NCBI RefSeq assembly: GCF_900103585.1
Contig: NZ_FNHV01000002.1
Span: forward strand, 20,409-84,408
Direction of reading: 5' to 3'
From: Streptomyces sp. cf386
GTDB taxonomy: Bacteria > Actinomycetota > Actinomycetes > Streptomycetales > Streptomycetaceae
DNA length: 64,000 bases
Numbering within the stretch: position 1 is the stretch's first letter; each line of letters begins with the position of its first letter. The notes under the pieces are model-generated. The model saw only the letters and a program-made list of their open reading frames with translations, searched no databases and had not been told where the DNA came from. The translations under genes were made by a program, and so were the position numbers. Below, piece by piece: positions 26,133 to 33,241 of this stretch.

Positions 26133-26399
26133 ATGGCGGAGAGCAGGGCGCCCTACGGGGGATACAGCGGGGCGGAAGAGGCGCTCTTCGTGCCCGGCGT
26201 GGACTACGTGTCGCCGTGGAAGGAAGCACACGGGGTCGCCGAGGAACTGAACACGGCGGTAGCAGCCCTGGGCGTAGATGCCCGGCTGGTGCGCGCGGTG
26301 GCCCATGTGGGGCCGCGCGGCGAACCGGTGATACAGCTCCGCCTGGAAGACGCGCGTGTGCTCATCCGGGAACTGCGAGCGGGATGGCAGTCAGGCTGA
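26133..26399 (+). CDS. Small hypothetical protein
   Basis: An 88-residue product: MAESRAPYGGYSGAEEAL, then EELNTAVAALGVDARLVRAV and a strand-helix C-terminus (IQLRLEDARVLIRELRAG). A GGGAGAG site lies upstream. The family is not recognised. It is followed 44 bp later by a second small gene on the same strand. Confidence 0.65.
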   Translation: MAESRAPYGGYSGAEEALFVPGVDYVSPWKEAHGVAEELNTAVAALGVDARLVRAVAHVGPRGEPVIQLRLEDARVLIRELRAGWQSG

Positions 26400-26443
26400 C
26401 GGCGCGTCGGCATGGTCGGTACGGGAGAGGGAAGGGGACGAAC

Positions 26444-26611
26444 ATGAGTCGGGACGACTGGAAGACGGCAGCGGGCTCGCGGGTGTGGATCGAGACCGAC
26501 CGGCGTGGGGAGTTCATCCAGTGCCAGGGGTGCCGTCGTCCGATCCTGATCACGGGTATGGGGCCTGCACGGTTCGCTGCCCAGCAGCACGCGGACACCT
26601 GCCGAAGGTAG
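26444..26611 (+). CDS. Very small zinc-ribbon-like protein
   Basis: A 55-residue protein with GAAGGGGAC before the ATG. It contains CQGCRRPI and a terminal QQHADTC, so Cys-x2-Cys and His-x3-Cys could bind one zinc ion. The type is common on Streptomyces mobile elements. Function unknown. Confidence 0.65.
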   Translation: MSRDDWKTAAGSRVWIETDRRGEFIQCQGCRRPILITGMGPARFAAQQHADTCRR

Positions 26612-26698
26612 GCGTGCGGCTCATGGGCGGGCGAGTGCCGGCCCACTGCGGGAAGTCGGATCCGTACCCCGAGACGGGGGAAAGGTACAGCTCACGTG

Positions 26699-26767
26699 CG
26701 TGGTGACCTCACGCGCGCACGGGCATGGACCACGACGAAACCCGCATTCGCGCGTGAGGTTGCCACG
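26699..26767. repeat. 19-bp imperfect inverted repeat
   Basis: CGTGGTGACCTCACGCGCG at 26,699-26,717 pairs with CGCGCGTGAGGTTGCCACG at 26,749-26,767 (17 of 19 positions) across a 31-base loop. It is too long and has the wrong setting for a simple terminator. It is one of three long repeats clustered between 26.7 and 27.3 kb. Confidence 0.7.
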
Positions 26768-26779
26768 CCTGGGCGGGGT

Positions 26780-26805
26780 CCAGGGGTGTGCTGTAGCACC
26801 CCTGG
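26780..26805. terminator. Short hairpin between convergent genes
   Basis: CCAGGGGTG / CACCCCTGG with an 8-base loop that can pair further, located between the zinc-ribbon gene and the convergent minus-strand membrane gene. Confidence 0.55.
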
Positions 26806-26828
26806 TACCACCGGCCGAAGGTGGATCA

Positions 26829-27050
26829 TTAACGGCGGACGTTGATAGTGACCTGGATGCCACCGATGGCGGCAGCTCCCGCCAGTGCCACGGCCAGTGA
26901 GATGGGGCCACCCGCTAGGGCGGTAGTGATCGCAGCCGCGAGGGAGACGGCACAGATACCGGTCTGGGTCCACACCAGGACCTCTCGATGCGGCCGGGCG
27001 CTGCCCCTCGGGTCCTGGCTGACTTCTGGGGTACGGTCGAAAGTAGTCAC
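26829..27050 (-). CDS. Small two-helix membrane protein
   Basis: A 73-residue protein, GTG start with GGAG upstream. A hydrophilic N-terminus (TTFDRTPEVSQDPRGSARPH) is followed by two hydrophobic segments: TGICAVSLAAAITTALAGG and ISLAVALAGAAAIGGIQVTI. It resembles the small Spd-type or unknown membrane proteins of AICEs. Function is not known. Confidence 0.6.
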   Translation of the reverse strand: MTTFDRTPEVSQDPRGSARPHREVLVWTQTGICAVSLAAAITTALAGGPISLAVALAGAAAIGGIQVTINVRR

Positions 27051-27101
27051 CGGTATCGCTCCTCTTCCTGCCAAGGCGGACGGGCTGACAGCCAAGTGAC
27101 G

Positions 27102-27163
27102 CGACGCAAGGGGAGCACGGCTGAATGCTTGCAGGCTGGCCGCTGCTCCCCTTCGTTGCGTCG
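27102..27163. repeat. Long inverted repeat with a 4-base bulge
   Basis: CGACGCAAGGGGAGCA at 27,102-27,117 pairs with TGCTCCCCTTCGTTGCGTCG at 27,144-27,163, all 16 bases matching apart from a 4-base bulge. It lies just upstream of the small membrane protein gene. Confidence 0.65.
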
Positions 27164-27222
27164 GAGTGGCTTCATCACCGTAGCCTCGTCACCCTTGGTA
27201 GCAAAGTTTTGCGTATATCGGC

Positions 27223-27304
27223 GTGACACAACTACTCTCCGCATTTGGGAAGTAGCTCTAGCCGAATTACTAAACTGGTGCAAATGCGGATGTAGTTGGG
27301 TGAC
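27223..27304. repeat. 24-bp imperfect inverted repeat around an AT-rich centre
   Basis: Left arm 27,223-27,247 (GTGACACAACTACTCTCCGC...) and right arm 27,281-27,304 (...GCGGATGTAGTTGGGTGAC) pair with about three mismatches and one indel. The 33-base centre (CTCTAGCCGAATTACTAAAC) is far more AT-rich than the surroundings. This is a candidate single-strand origin, transfer locus or repressor-controlled site. Confidence 0.6.
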
Positions 27305-27622
27305 GAAAATCTGAGTCAGTGGCCTGTACCGAGTCGGTTCGTAGCGGGCAGATGGCGGGTAACCGGCGTGCAGACGCGCGGAGTTGGCATCCATGTGGGG
27401 GAGCATTGGGCCGCGGTGGTCGTCGCTCGCCTACCGCTGGCCGACGGAACTCACGGCAACGCCCCCGGCGAAATCCGCGGGGGCTTCTCTGGTTGGTCGT
27501 GGCGGCGGTGGTGTCGGGCGGCTGGCTGTCCGGACGGGACCGGCCGAAGGCCGCATGCCCGGCCGAGGCGGCCAGAGCCGCCCGGCGCGCCGAAGGCGCG
27601 CCCTTGAGCAAGTAAAGAGAAG
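27305..27622. other. Region without a convincing gene; contains one terminator-like hairpin
   Basis: About 320 bp. A plus-strand frame from 27,296 has poor codon pattern after the first 60 residues and no good start. A hairpin GCCCCCGGCGAAATCCGCGGGGGC at 27,461-27,484 followed by TTCTCT looks like a terminator. GC-rich hairpins continue to 27,600, just downstream of the GntR gene end. Confidence 0.45.
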
Positions 27623-28426
27623 TTACTCCGATCGGGATGAGCGGCCGGTGGCGCGCTTGGCGGGGGGCTTCGTCGGCGTCACGGTGAAGGCGAGCTGACA
27701 GGTGTCGGCGGGCGCCTTGAGCTCCTCGCACAGCAGGGGGCGGCCCTGGTCGGCGTCGGCGGTCACGCGGTAGGCGATCAGCAGGTGGCTGGCGTCGCTG
27801 AGTCCGAGGGCGGTGCGCTCGTCCGGGAAGGGGGCGCGGGCGGTGACGCGCTCGGTGAACTCCAGTGACAGGCCTGCGTCGGCGAGCTGCTGGTACAGGT
27901 CGGCTACTTCGGCGTCGGGCTGCTCGGCAAGGGTGGGAACCTCGGCTGCGGTGGCCAGAGGGATCAGCACGCGGTGGGCCATGCGGGCGCCGGTGGTCGG
28001 GTCGTGCAGCAAGCGGTCCACGCTGATGGCGTCCTGGTCCTGCTGGCCGAGCAGCAGTGCCGGGGGCCCGTCCAGCGTGGTCCGGCTGACGGCGGCAGTC
28101 TCCGATGCGTTGGTGGTCGGAAGGCTCCAACTCCCCTTCGTGGTGCGGTGGATGGCGCGGTCCACACTGGTTGCGGGGAGGGCCTGGCCGGTGGCGAGAA
28201 CGATGGTGCCCTTGCCCTGCTGGGACTCGACCAGGCCCATGCGGCGCAGCTCGGCTACGGCGGAGCGGGCGGTGTGCTTGCCCACGCCGTACATGTCTTC
28301 CATGTGCTTCTCGGACGGCAGGAGATCGCCGGGCTTGTAGCGGCCTGACCGGATGTCGTCGGCAACGCGCTGGGCAACCTGCATGAACATGGCCGGGCGT
28401 CGTTCGATGTGCTCTCGGGCTGCCAT
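27623..28426 (-). CDS. GntR-family repressor, KorSA-like
   Basis: A 267-residue regulator. The N-terminal winged HTH is typical of GntR (QVAQRVADDIRSGRYKPGDLLPS then SAVAELRRMGLVESQQGKGT, residues ~11-70) and the C-terminal ~170 residues resemble the UTRA ligand domain. ATG 28,426 follows an AGAAGGA site. It is divergent from the transfer/replication operon with three operator copies between them, the arrangement expected of KorSA, which represses transfer and replication genes in pSAM2-type elements. Its ligand is unknown. Confidence 0.87.
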   Translation of the reverse strand: MAAREHIERRPAMFMQVAQRVADDIRSGRYKPGDLLPSEKHMEDMYGVGKHTARSAVAELRRMGLVESQQGKGTIVLATGQALPATSVDRAIHRTTKGSWSLPTTNASETAAVSRTTLDGPPALLLGQQDQDAISVDRLLHDPTTGARMAHRVLIPLATAAEVPTLAEQPDAEVADLYQQLADAGLSLEFTERVTARAPFPDERTALGLSDASHLLIAYRVTADADQGRPLLCEELKAPADTCQLAFTVTPTKPPAKRATGRSSRSE

Positions 28427-28530
28427 TTTGCTGCGTCCTTCTCGGGTCGGCGGTGCGTGAGTCGAAAGTTGTGCGGTGAGTCGTCGTGCCGCGTTGCATG
28501 TCAGTGGGTCGTGGTATACCGCGCGTGATG

Positions 28531-28553
28531 CACTCATGAGGATAAGTGGTCAG
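28531..28553. promoter_or_regulatory. Copy 3 of the element operator
   Basis: CACTCATGAGGATAAGTGGTCAG, about 105 bp upstream of the GntR start codon. It matches the shared core (ACTCAT-n-GGATAAGTGG). Confidence 0.75.
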
Positions 28554-28577
28554 CCGTCTGACGTATAGCCAGAACCC

Positions 28578-28600
28578 AGTCATCCGGATAAGTGGTTGAC
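28578..28600. promoter_or_regulatory. Copy 4 of the element operator
   Basis: AGTCATCCGGATAAGTGGTTGAC, identical to copy 1 over 18 of 20 bases. It lies 47 bp after copy 3, an even number of helical turns when spacing is measured centre to centre (about 4.5). Confidence 0.75.
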
Positions 28601-28633
28601 GGGATTCCGCCTCTCAGGTCATGATGATCGCCC

Positions 28634-28657
28634 GACTCATCCGAATAAGTGGATGAG
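28634..28657. promoter_or_regulatory. Copy 5 of the element operator
   Basis: GACTCATCCGAATAAGTGGATGAG, about 30 bp before the TTG start of the first transfer-operon gene; a bound repressor here would block that promoter or its leader. Confidence 0.75.
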
Positions 28658-28686
28658 CGGGTGTGTCTGGAATGAGGTGAACTCCC

Positions 28687-29064
28687 TTGGAAGACAAGCC
28701 GATTGATGTCGGACGCTTGGGCACGATTCGCTGCCTGATCGCGCCGGAGCCGCGTACCACGCCAGAGGGTGAACAGCGAAGGGACCGTGAGGGCAACCCG
28801 CTGTGGATCACCGGTCTAGTCGTCCGCCAGTTGGAAGGGCGGCGGCTGGATGAGATCCACGTGACCACGGTCGGGCCTCCGCAAGGGCTCACCGAGGGCG
28901 GTGAGGTCAAGGTCGCGAACCTGTGGGCCCGTGACTGGGCACTGGAGGGGCGGACCGGTACGACTTACCGGGCCGATGCGATCACGTCGGCGACGGGTTC
29001 GGGCGGCGGTGCGGCACCGGCTCCTGCTGCCGGATCGCGCGGCAAGTCGGGCGGTGACTCCTGA
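28687..29064 (+). CDS. Conserved AICE hypothetical protein, first gene of the transfer operon
   Basis: A 125-residue protein from a TTG start with GAGGTGA upstream. It has a strand-rich region (GTIRCLIAPEPRTTPEGEQR and GLVVRQLEGRRLDEIHVTTV) and a Gly/Ala/Pro-rich tail. This type lies upstream of tra genes in pSAM2-like elements; its function is unknown. Stop and next start overlap (TGATG). Confidence 0.75.
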   Translation: MEDKPIDVGRLGTIRCLIAPEPRTTPEGEQRRDREGNPLWITGLVVRQLEGRRLDEIHVTTVGPPQGLTEGGEVKVANLWARDWALEGRTGTTYRADAITSATGSGGGAAPAPAAGSRGKSGGDS

Positions 29065-29540
29065 TGAGCCGTCCCTTCTACAACGTCAGCGGCCCCCAGG
29101 GCGACGGTGTGGCCTGCGTGATGTGCGGGGCCGACTTCCTCAAGGACAAGATCACGTCGGTGGTCGTGGGCTGCCACCCGGTGGACGACGCGTCGGTGTA
29201 CGCCTGCAAGGAACCCTGCGCGCGGCTGCTCGCCGAGGACGCCGAACGCATGGCTCGCGAGATGCGGGTGCTGGCCGGTCTGGACGATGCGGACGTGCCC
29301 TCCGACGAGCGGGACGATCCGGTGTTCTGCGTCGACGGCCACTTCGGCTCGCTCCTGCGCGACCTTCGCACCCTCGCCGGTACCGAGGCGCTGCTGAGCA
29401 CCAGCGACGACAACAAGACACTCCGCTTCCTGCTCTCCCTGACGGCCCGCCACGCCGAGACGGCCATGATGCGCGCCCGCCTCGTGCTGGCACGCACCAG
29501 TGCCGACAACGCCGGCGGCGGCACGGGCGGTGACGACTGA
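29064..29540 (+). CDS. Conserved AICE hypothetical protein with a CxxC motif
   Basis: A 158-residue protein: VACVMCGADFLKDK, then VYACKEPCARLLAEDAER and a long helical C-terminus (LLSLTARHAETAMMRARLVL). The cysteines may form a small metal site. It is coupled by TGATG overlaps to both neighbours, so it is co-translated with the translocase. Confidence 0.75.
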   Translation: MSRPFYNVSGPQGDGVACVMCGADFLKDKITSVVVGCHPVDDASVYACKEPCARLLAEDAERMAREMRVLAGLDDADVPSDERDDPVFCVDGHFGSLLRDLRTLAGTEALLSTSDDNKTLRFLLSLTARHAETAMMRARLVLARTSADNAGGGTGGDD

Positions 29541-30877
29541 TGCCCGCCTCCCTGGTGGTGTGGATCCTCTCCGCGCTGCTCCTGGTCGGCGTGCTCACCC
29601 AGAAGTGGTGGGAACCCCGGTTGGAGGCGCGGGGGGTGCGGCCTCGGCAGTGGCCGGTGCGCTGGTGGCTGCTCGGCTACCCGAGCACCGCGCTGCGCAT
29701 CCTCTCGACGTGGCGGCGGCTCGCCTACCTCAACGGCCTCTCGGTGAGCCTGTCTCCGACGAGTCGGGTGATCGGCCGTGACCTCGTCGTGCAGGGCCAG
29801 GCCCTGAAGCCCAAGCCTCCCCGGCTGTCCTTGCCGGTGCCGACGGCAACCGGGCTGCGGCTGCGGGTGCTGCTGCATCCGGGGCAGACCCCGGGCCCGT
29901 ACTTCGCGGCGGCCCGTGCCATGGAGCACGCCTGGCGGGTGCACCGGGTGTGGGTCACCTCGCCTCGTCGGGGACTTGTCGTCATCCATGTGACGGCGGT
30001 GGATCCGCTGGCCGGTCCCGGCCCTTTCGCTCGACCGCCGGCCCCTGTGCTGCTCTCGGCTGACGTGGGCCGATCCGAGGACGGCGAGCCCTGGCTGATC
30101 GACCTGCGCCGGGTTCCGCACTGGCTCGTCACCGGTGCCACGCAGTCGGGGAAGTCCTCGTTGCTGGCGGCGTTGGTGCTGGGTCTGGCTCCTCAGCGGG
30201 TCGCCCTGGTCGGCGTCGACTGCAAGGGCGGCATGGAACTCGGGCTGTTCGCCGGGCGGCTGTCCGCGCTGGCCATCAACCGCACCGAGGCGGTCGGCCT
30301 GCTGGCCCGTGTGGTCGACGAGATCACCCACCGCATGGGGCACTGCCGGTCCTGGGGAAAGCGGTCCGTCTGGGAACTCCCCGAAGAGCAGCGGCCGGTG
30401 CCCGTCGTCGTCATCGTCGACGAACTGGCCGAGCTGTACCTGACGGACGGCTCACGCGAATCGAAGGACCAGGCCGAGCAGTGCGGAACGCTCCTGCTGC
30501 GCATCGCCCAGCTCGGCGCTGCGCTCGGCGTCCACCTGGTCATCGCCGGGCAACGGGTCGGCTCCGACCTAGGCCCCCGCGTGACCGCGCTGCGGGCCCA
30601 GCTCGGCGGACGAGTCGCCCATCGCGTGCATGACGAAGCGTCCGCCGAGATGACCTTGGGCGACATCAACGCGGACGCCGTGGTGACCGCTCAGGCCATC
30701 ACCGAGGACGAACAGGGCGTGGCCGTGGTCGCCATGGGCGGCCGGTGGCTGCGTGCCCGCTCCCATCAGGTCAGCACCGCCGACGCCGCCGCAATCGGGC
30801 GGACGGATCCGCCGGTGAATCCCTTCATGACCATGCCCGACCCCGTCACATTCGAGAAAGGGGAAGTAGCGGCATGA
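29540..30877 (+). CDS. FtsK/SpoIIIE-type DNA translocase for conjugation (TraB/TraSA-like)
   Basis: A 445-residue protein with one or two N-terminal membrane segments (LVVWILSALLLVGVLTQ), followed by a motor domain. Walker A is GATQSGKSS (about residue 196-204) and Walker B VVVIVDELAEL. The C-terminal part has the FtsK-like VIAGQRVGSDL and ends without a gamma-type domain that can be named with confidence. In AICEs this single protein moves double-stranded DNA between mycelia. The stop overlaps the next ATG. Confidence 0.93.
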   Translation: MPASLVVWILSALLLVGVLTQKWWEPRLEARGVRPRQWPVRWWLLGYPSTALRILSTWRRLAYLNGLSVSLSPTSRVIGRDLVVQGQALKPKPPRLSLPVPTATGLRLRVLLHPGQTPGPYFAAARAMEHAWRVHRVWVTSPRRGLVVIHVTAVDPLAGPGPFARPPAPVLLSADVGRSEDGEPWLIDLRRVPHWLVTGATQSGKSSLLAALVLGLAPQRVALVGVDCKGGMELGLFAGRLSALAINRTEAVGLLARVVDEITHRMGHCRSWGKRSVWELPEEQRPVPVVVIVDELAELYLTDGSRESKDQAEQCGTLLLRIAQLGAALGVHLVIAGQRVGSDLGPRVTALRAQLGGRVAHRVHDEASAEMTLGDINADAVVTAQAITEDEQGVAVVAMGGRWLRARSHQVSTADAAAIGRTDPPVNPFMTMPDPVTFEKGEVAA

Positions 30878-31065
30878 CACAGACACATATCTGGGTCATC
30901 GACTCATTCCTGTTCCTGTACGTCGTCCTGACCTCCCGATCCCGGGAAATCCGCGCCTATCAGGCAACCCTGATCGCCCTGTTCGGATTCCTGCTGGCCG
31001 GAACACCTTTCGGCCTCCCCGTGTGGGCGATCGTCAACGCTGTCGGAAGCCTCTTTTTCGGCTGA
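30874..31065 (+). CDS. Small membrane protein, Spd-like (intramycelial spread)
   Basis: A 63-residue protein with two hydrophobic segments (IDSFLFLYVVLTS and ATLIALFGFLLAGTPFGL...). Its ATG overlaps the translocase stop, as for spd genes in pSAM2-like elements. Function is by analogy. Confidence 0.7.
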   Translation: MTQTHIWVIDSFLFLYVVLTSRSREIRAYQATLIALFGFLLAGTPFGLPVWAIVNAVGSLFFG

Positions 31066-31130
31066 CCCGGAAAAGAAACCCCAGAGGCGGCAAAAGGGCT
31101 GCCTCGAAACCCTCTCAGAGGAGAAACGAA

Positions 31131-31475
31131 ATGAAGATCCGCAACAACATCGTCCGCGCCCTTGCCGCGTCCGCCTTCGGCCTCACTCTCACGGCGGCCG
31201 GAATCGCAACCGCCGGTACGGCCACGGCGGCATCCCTCCCGAAGGCATGCAAGGGAAACGTGTGGGTCGAGCCCCAAAAGCAGGTTGCCGATACGGCCGT
31301 GAACCTGCGGAGCGGTCCCGGAACAAAGTACACGTCCAAGGGAATCCTCTACAAGAACACCCGATTCAGTGAGTACTGCACTAACTGGAATTACAACTGG
31401 GGGTACGGAAAAGTCGCCAGTGGTCCGAACAAGGGAAAGTGGGGGTGGGTCTCAACTTTCCATCTCCACTACTAA
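31131..31475 (+). CDS. Secreted SH3b-domain protein
   Basis: A 114-residue protein with a signal peptide (LAASAFGLTLTAAGIATA, likely cut near ATAA) and one SH3b-like domain (AVNLRSGPGTKYTSKGILY and KWGWVSTFHLHY), plus two cysteines in the mature part (PKACKG, EYCTN) that may pair. A GAGGAGAAA site precedes the ATG. It lies inside the transfer/replication operon, between the spd-like gene and rep, so it may modify or bind the wall at transfer sites. Confidence 0.8.
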   Translation: MKIRNNIVRALAASAFGLTLTAAGIATAGTATAASLPKACKGNVWVEPQKQVADTAVNLRSGPGTKYTSKGILYKNTRFSEYCTNWNYNWGYGKVASGPNKGKWGWVSTFHLHY

Positions 31476-31569
31476 TGCGTCACTTTCTCTGACGCTTTAG
31501 GTCTGAGGAAAGACAAAAGGGGAGTTGACCCATGACCATCGCGCCCATCCCTCGTGAAAGGGGGCCACC

Positions 31570-33018
31570 ATGTACCCGATATCGGACCAGGCGCGGCGCT
31601 CAGCCCTTAATGAGGCTGAGCGTCTGCGCCTCCTTTCTCCCACCGAACGCGACCTGATCCGGCTCGTCCATGAACCCGGATTCCCGCACTGGCTCGACCA
31701 AATCAAATCCATCGGCGGATGCGCCCACCCCATCTACCTCACCGGACACACCACCACCCGCGACACGGTCACCGGCGAGGTGCTGCGGCACTACGACACC
31801 AGCGACGAACCCGGCGGCCGAATGCCGGTGCGCTGCCGCAACCGGCGAGAAACACGCTGCCAGCCCTGCTCCTACCTCCACGCGGGCGACACCTTCCACC
31901 TGGTCCGCTCCGGCCTCCTCGGCGGCAAGGGCATCACCGACGACGTCCGGCGCCACCCCCGGCTCTTCGTCACCCTCACCGCCCCGTCCTTCGGCGCAGT
32001 GCACCGTGCCAGCGGTCCGGACGGGGCCGTGTGCCGCCCTCGACGAGACGGCGGCATCTGCGAACACGGGCGGCCTCTCGGCTGCGGCCAGAAGCATGCG
32101 GACACAGAATCCGCGGTGGGTCAGCCGCTGTGCCCGGACTGCTACGACTACCCCGGACACGTCCTCTGGCACGCAACCGCCGGCACTCTGTGGAATCGGT
32201 TTTGCCACATGCTCAGGCGGCATTTGGCGACCGCAGCAGGAATCACACAGAGCCGCCTCGGCGAACACCTGAAACTCTCGTTCGCGAAAGTCGCCGAATA
32301 CCAAAAGCGCGGCGCTGTCCACTTCCACGCGGTGATACGCCTCGACGGACCCGACGGCCCTTCCTCGCCTCCGCCACTGTGGGTCACAACGGAAATGCTG
32401 ACCGGTGCCGTGCGGTCGGCTGCGGACACGGTAAAGGTCCACACCTCATATTCCCCCGCGACCGGTGAACGGGCCGTCCAGTGGGGCAAACAGCTCGACG
32501 TACACCCGATCCGCAGCGACGCATTCACCGGAACCTCAGTGGTGACCGACAGCGCGGTTGCGGCCTACGTCGCGAAATACGTCTCCAAGAGCGTCGGCGA
32601 CGCGGGCGGAATCGACTACCGCATACAAGACTTCGACAGCATCCGCCTCGCCCCCGTCAACGCCCACCTACGCGCCCTCATGGCTGCCTGCTGGCGCCTG
32701 GGCGGCCTCCCGGAACTGGAGGCCCTGAACCTCCGGCCCTGGACTCACACCCTCGGCTACCGGGGCCACGTCCTCACCAAATCCCGCCAGTACTCCACCA
32801 CCTACGGAACACTCCGCGCAGTCCGGGCGGAACACCAGAGCAGCGACCTCCCTGCCCTGGAAGACAGAGACACCGTCACCGACTCCGCATGGCGCTACGT
32901 CGGCTCCGGACACTCACCGGCCGAAGCAGACTTCGCACACGGAATAGCGGAAGACCTAACCGCCCTACGCGAGATCAAAAGAGAAATGATCGCCGAGGGG
33001 TGGAAATATGCCGCCTAG
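31570..33018 (+). CDS. Rolling-circle replication initiator, RepSA-like
   Basis: A 482-residue initiator. Motif 1 (RLFVTLTAPSFG, residues ~131-142), the His-hydrophobe-His metal motif (AVHFHAVIRLDG, His251 and His253) and a Tyr/Lys region AAYVAKYVSKSVGD, likely the nicking tyrosine motif, are visible. Cysteine pairs lie between motif 1 and the HFH. Such proteins replicate the excised circular element. The frame overlaps the next gene by 11 bases. Confidence 0.92.
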   Translation: MYPISDQARRSALNEAERLRLLSPTERDLIRLVHEPGFPHWLDQIKSIGGCAHPIYLTGHTTTRDTVTGEVLRHYDTSDEPGGRMPVRCRNRRETRCQPCSYLHAGDTFHLVRSGLLGGKGITDDVRRHPRLFVTLTAPSFGAVHRASGPDGAVCRPRRDGGICEHGRPLGCGQKHADTESAVGQPLCPDCYDYPGHVLWHATAGTLWNRFCHMLRRHLATAAGITQSRLGEHLKLSFAKVAEYQKRGAVHFHAVIRLDGPDGPSSPPPLWVTTEMLTGAVRSAADTVKVHTSYSPATGERAVQWGKQLDVHPIRSDAFTGTSVVTDSAVAAYVAKYVSKSVGDAGGIDYRIQDFDSIRLAPVNAHLRALMAACWRLGGLPELEALNLRPWTHTLGYRGHVLTKSRQYSTTYGTLRAVRAEHQSSDLPALEDRDTVTDSAWRYVGSGHSPAEADFAHGIAEDLTALREIKREMIAEGWKYAA

Positions 33019-33241
33019 GGAAAATGCGGGATGCGCCAATTCAGATGACGCGAAAATTGGTTCAGAGGATTGGTCAGTGCAGGCACAGGAAACCCCCGGC
33101 GCAGGTCCGGGGGCCTGGAATGGGAAGTCACTTGTCCCAATCGATGAATGGGTTGAGTCTCAGCTAGCCAAGGCGCCTGCGCCGGACCCTATGCAGCGGC
33201 GGGCTCTGGCGGCGATTCTTGGCCTTGATCTTCAGCGGTAG
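33008..33241 (+). CDS. Small acidic protein beside the integrase
   Basis: A 77-residue protein with a GAGGGG site; its ATG lies before the rep stop. The C-terminal half (IDEWVESQLAKAPAPDPMQ...) is similar to the 53-residue protein at 9,208-9,369. Its 3' end overlaps the convergent integrase end by 53 bp. The position next to int is where an excision factor is often found, but no HTH is evident. Confidence 0.7.
   Translation: MPPRENAGCANSDDAKIGSEDWSVQAQETPGAGPGAWNGKSLVPIDEWVESQLAKAPAPDPMQRRALAAILGLDLQR

Noticed and set aside
27461..27484. Hairpin considered as part of a tRNA or att site
   Set aside because: No cloverleaf or anticodon arm; the structure is a simple terminator-like stem.
27296..27607. 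Possible small plus-strand gene of about 100 codons
   Set aside because: No ribosome site, second half is Arg/Pro-rich shadow-like, and it runs through a terminator-like hairpin.
33008..33241. Assignment of the small gene beside int as an excisionase
   Set aside because: It has no visible winged-helix or HTH motif; the position alone is not sufficient, so it is left as hypothetical.
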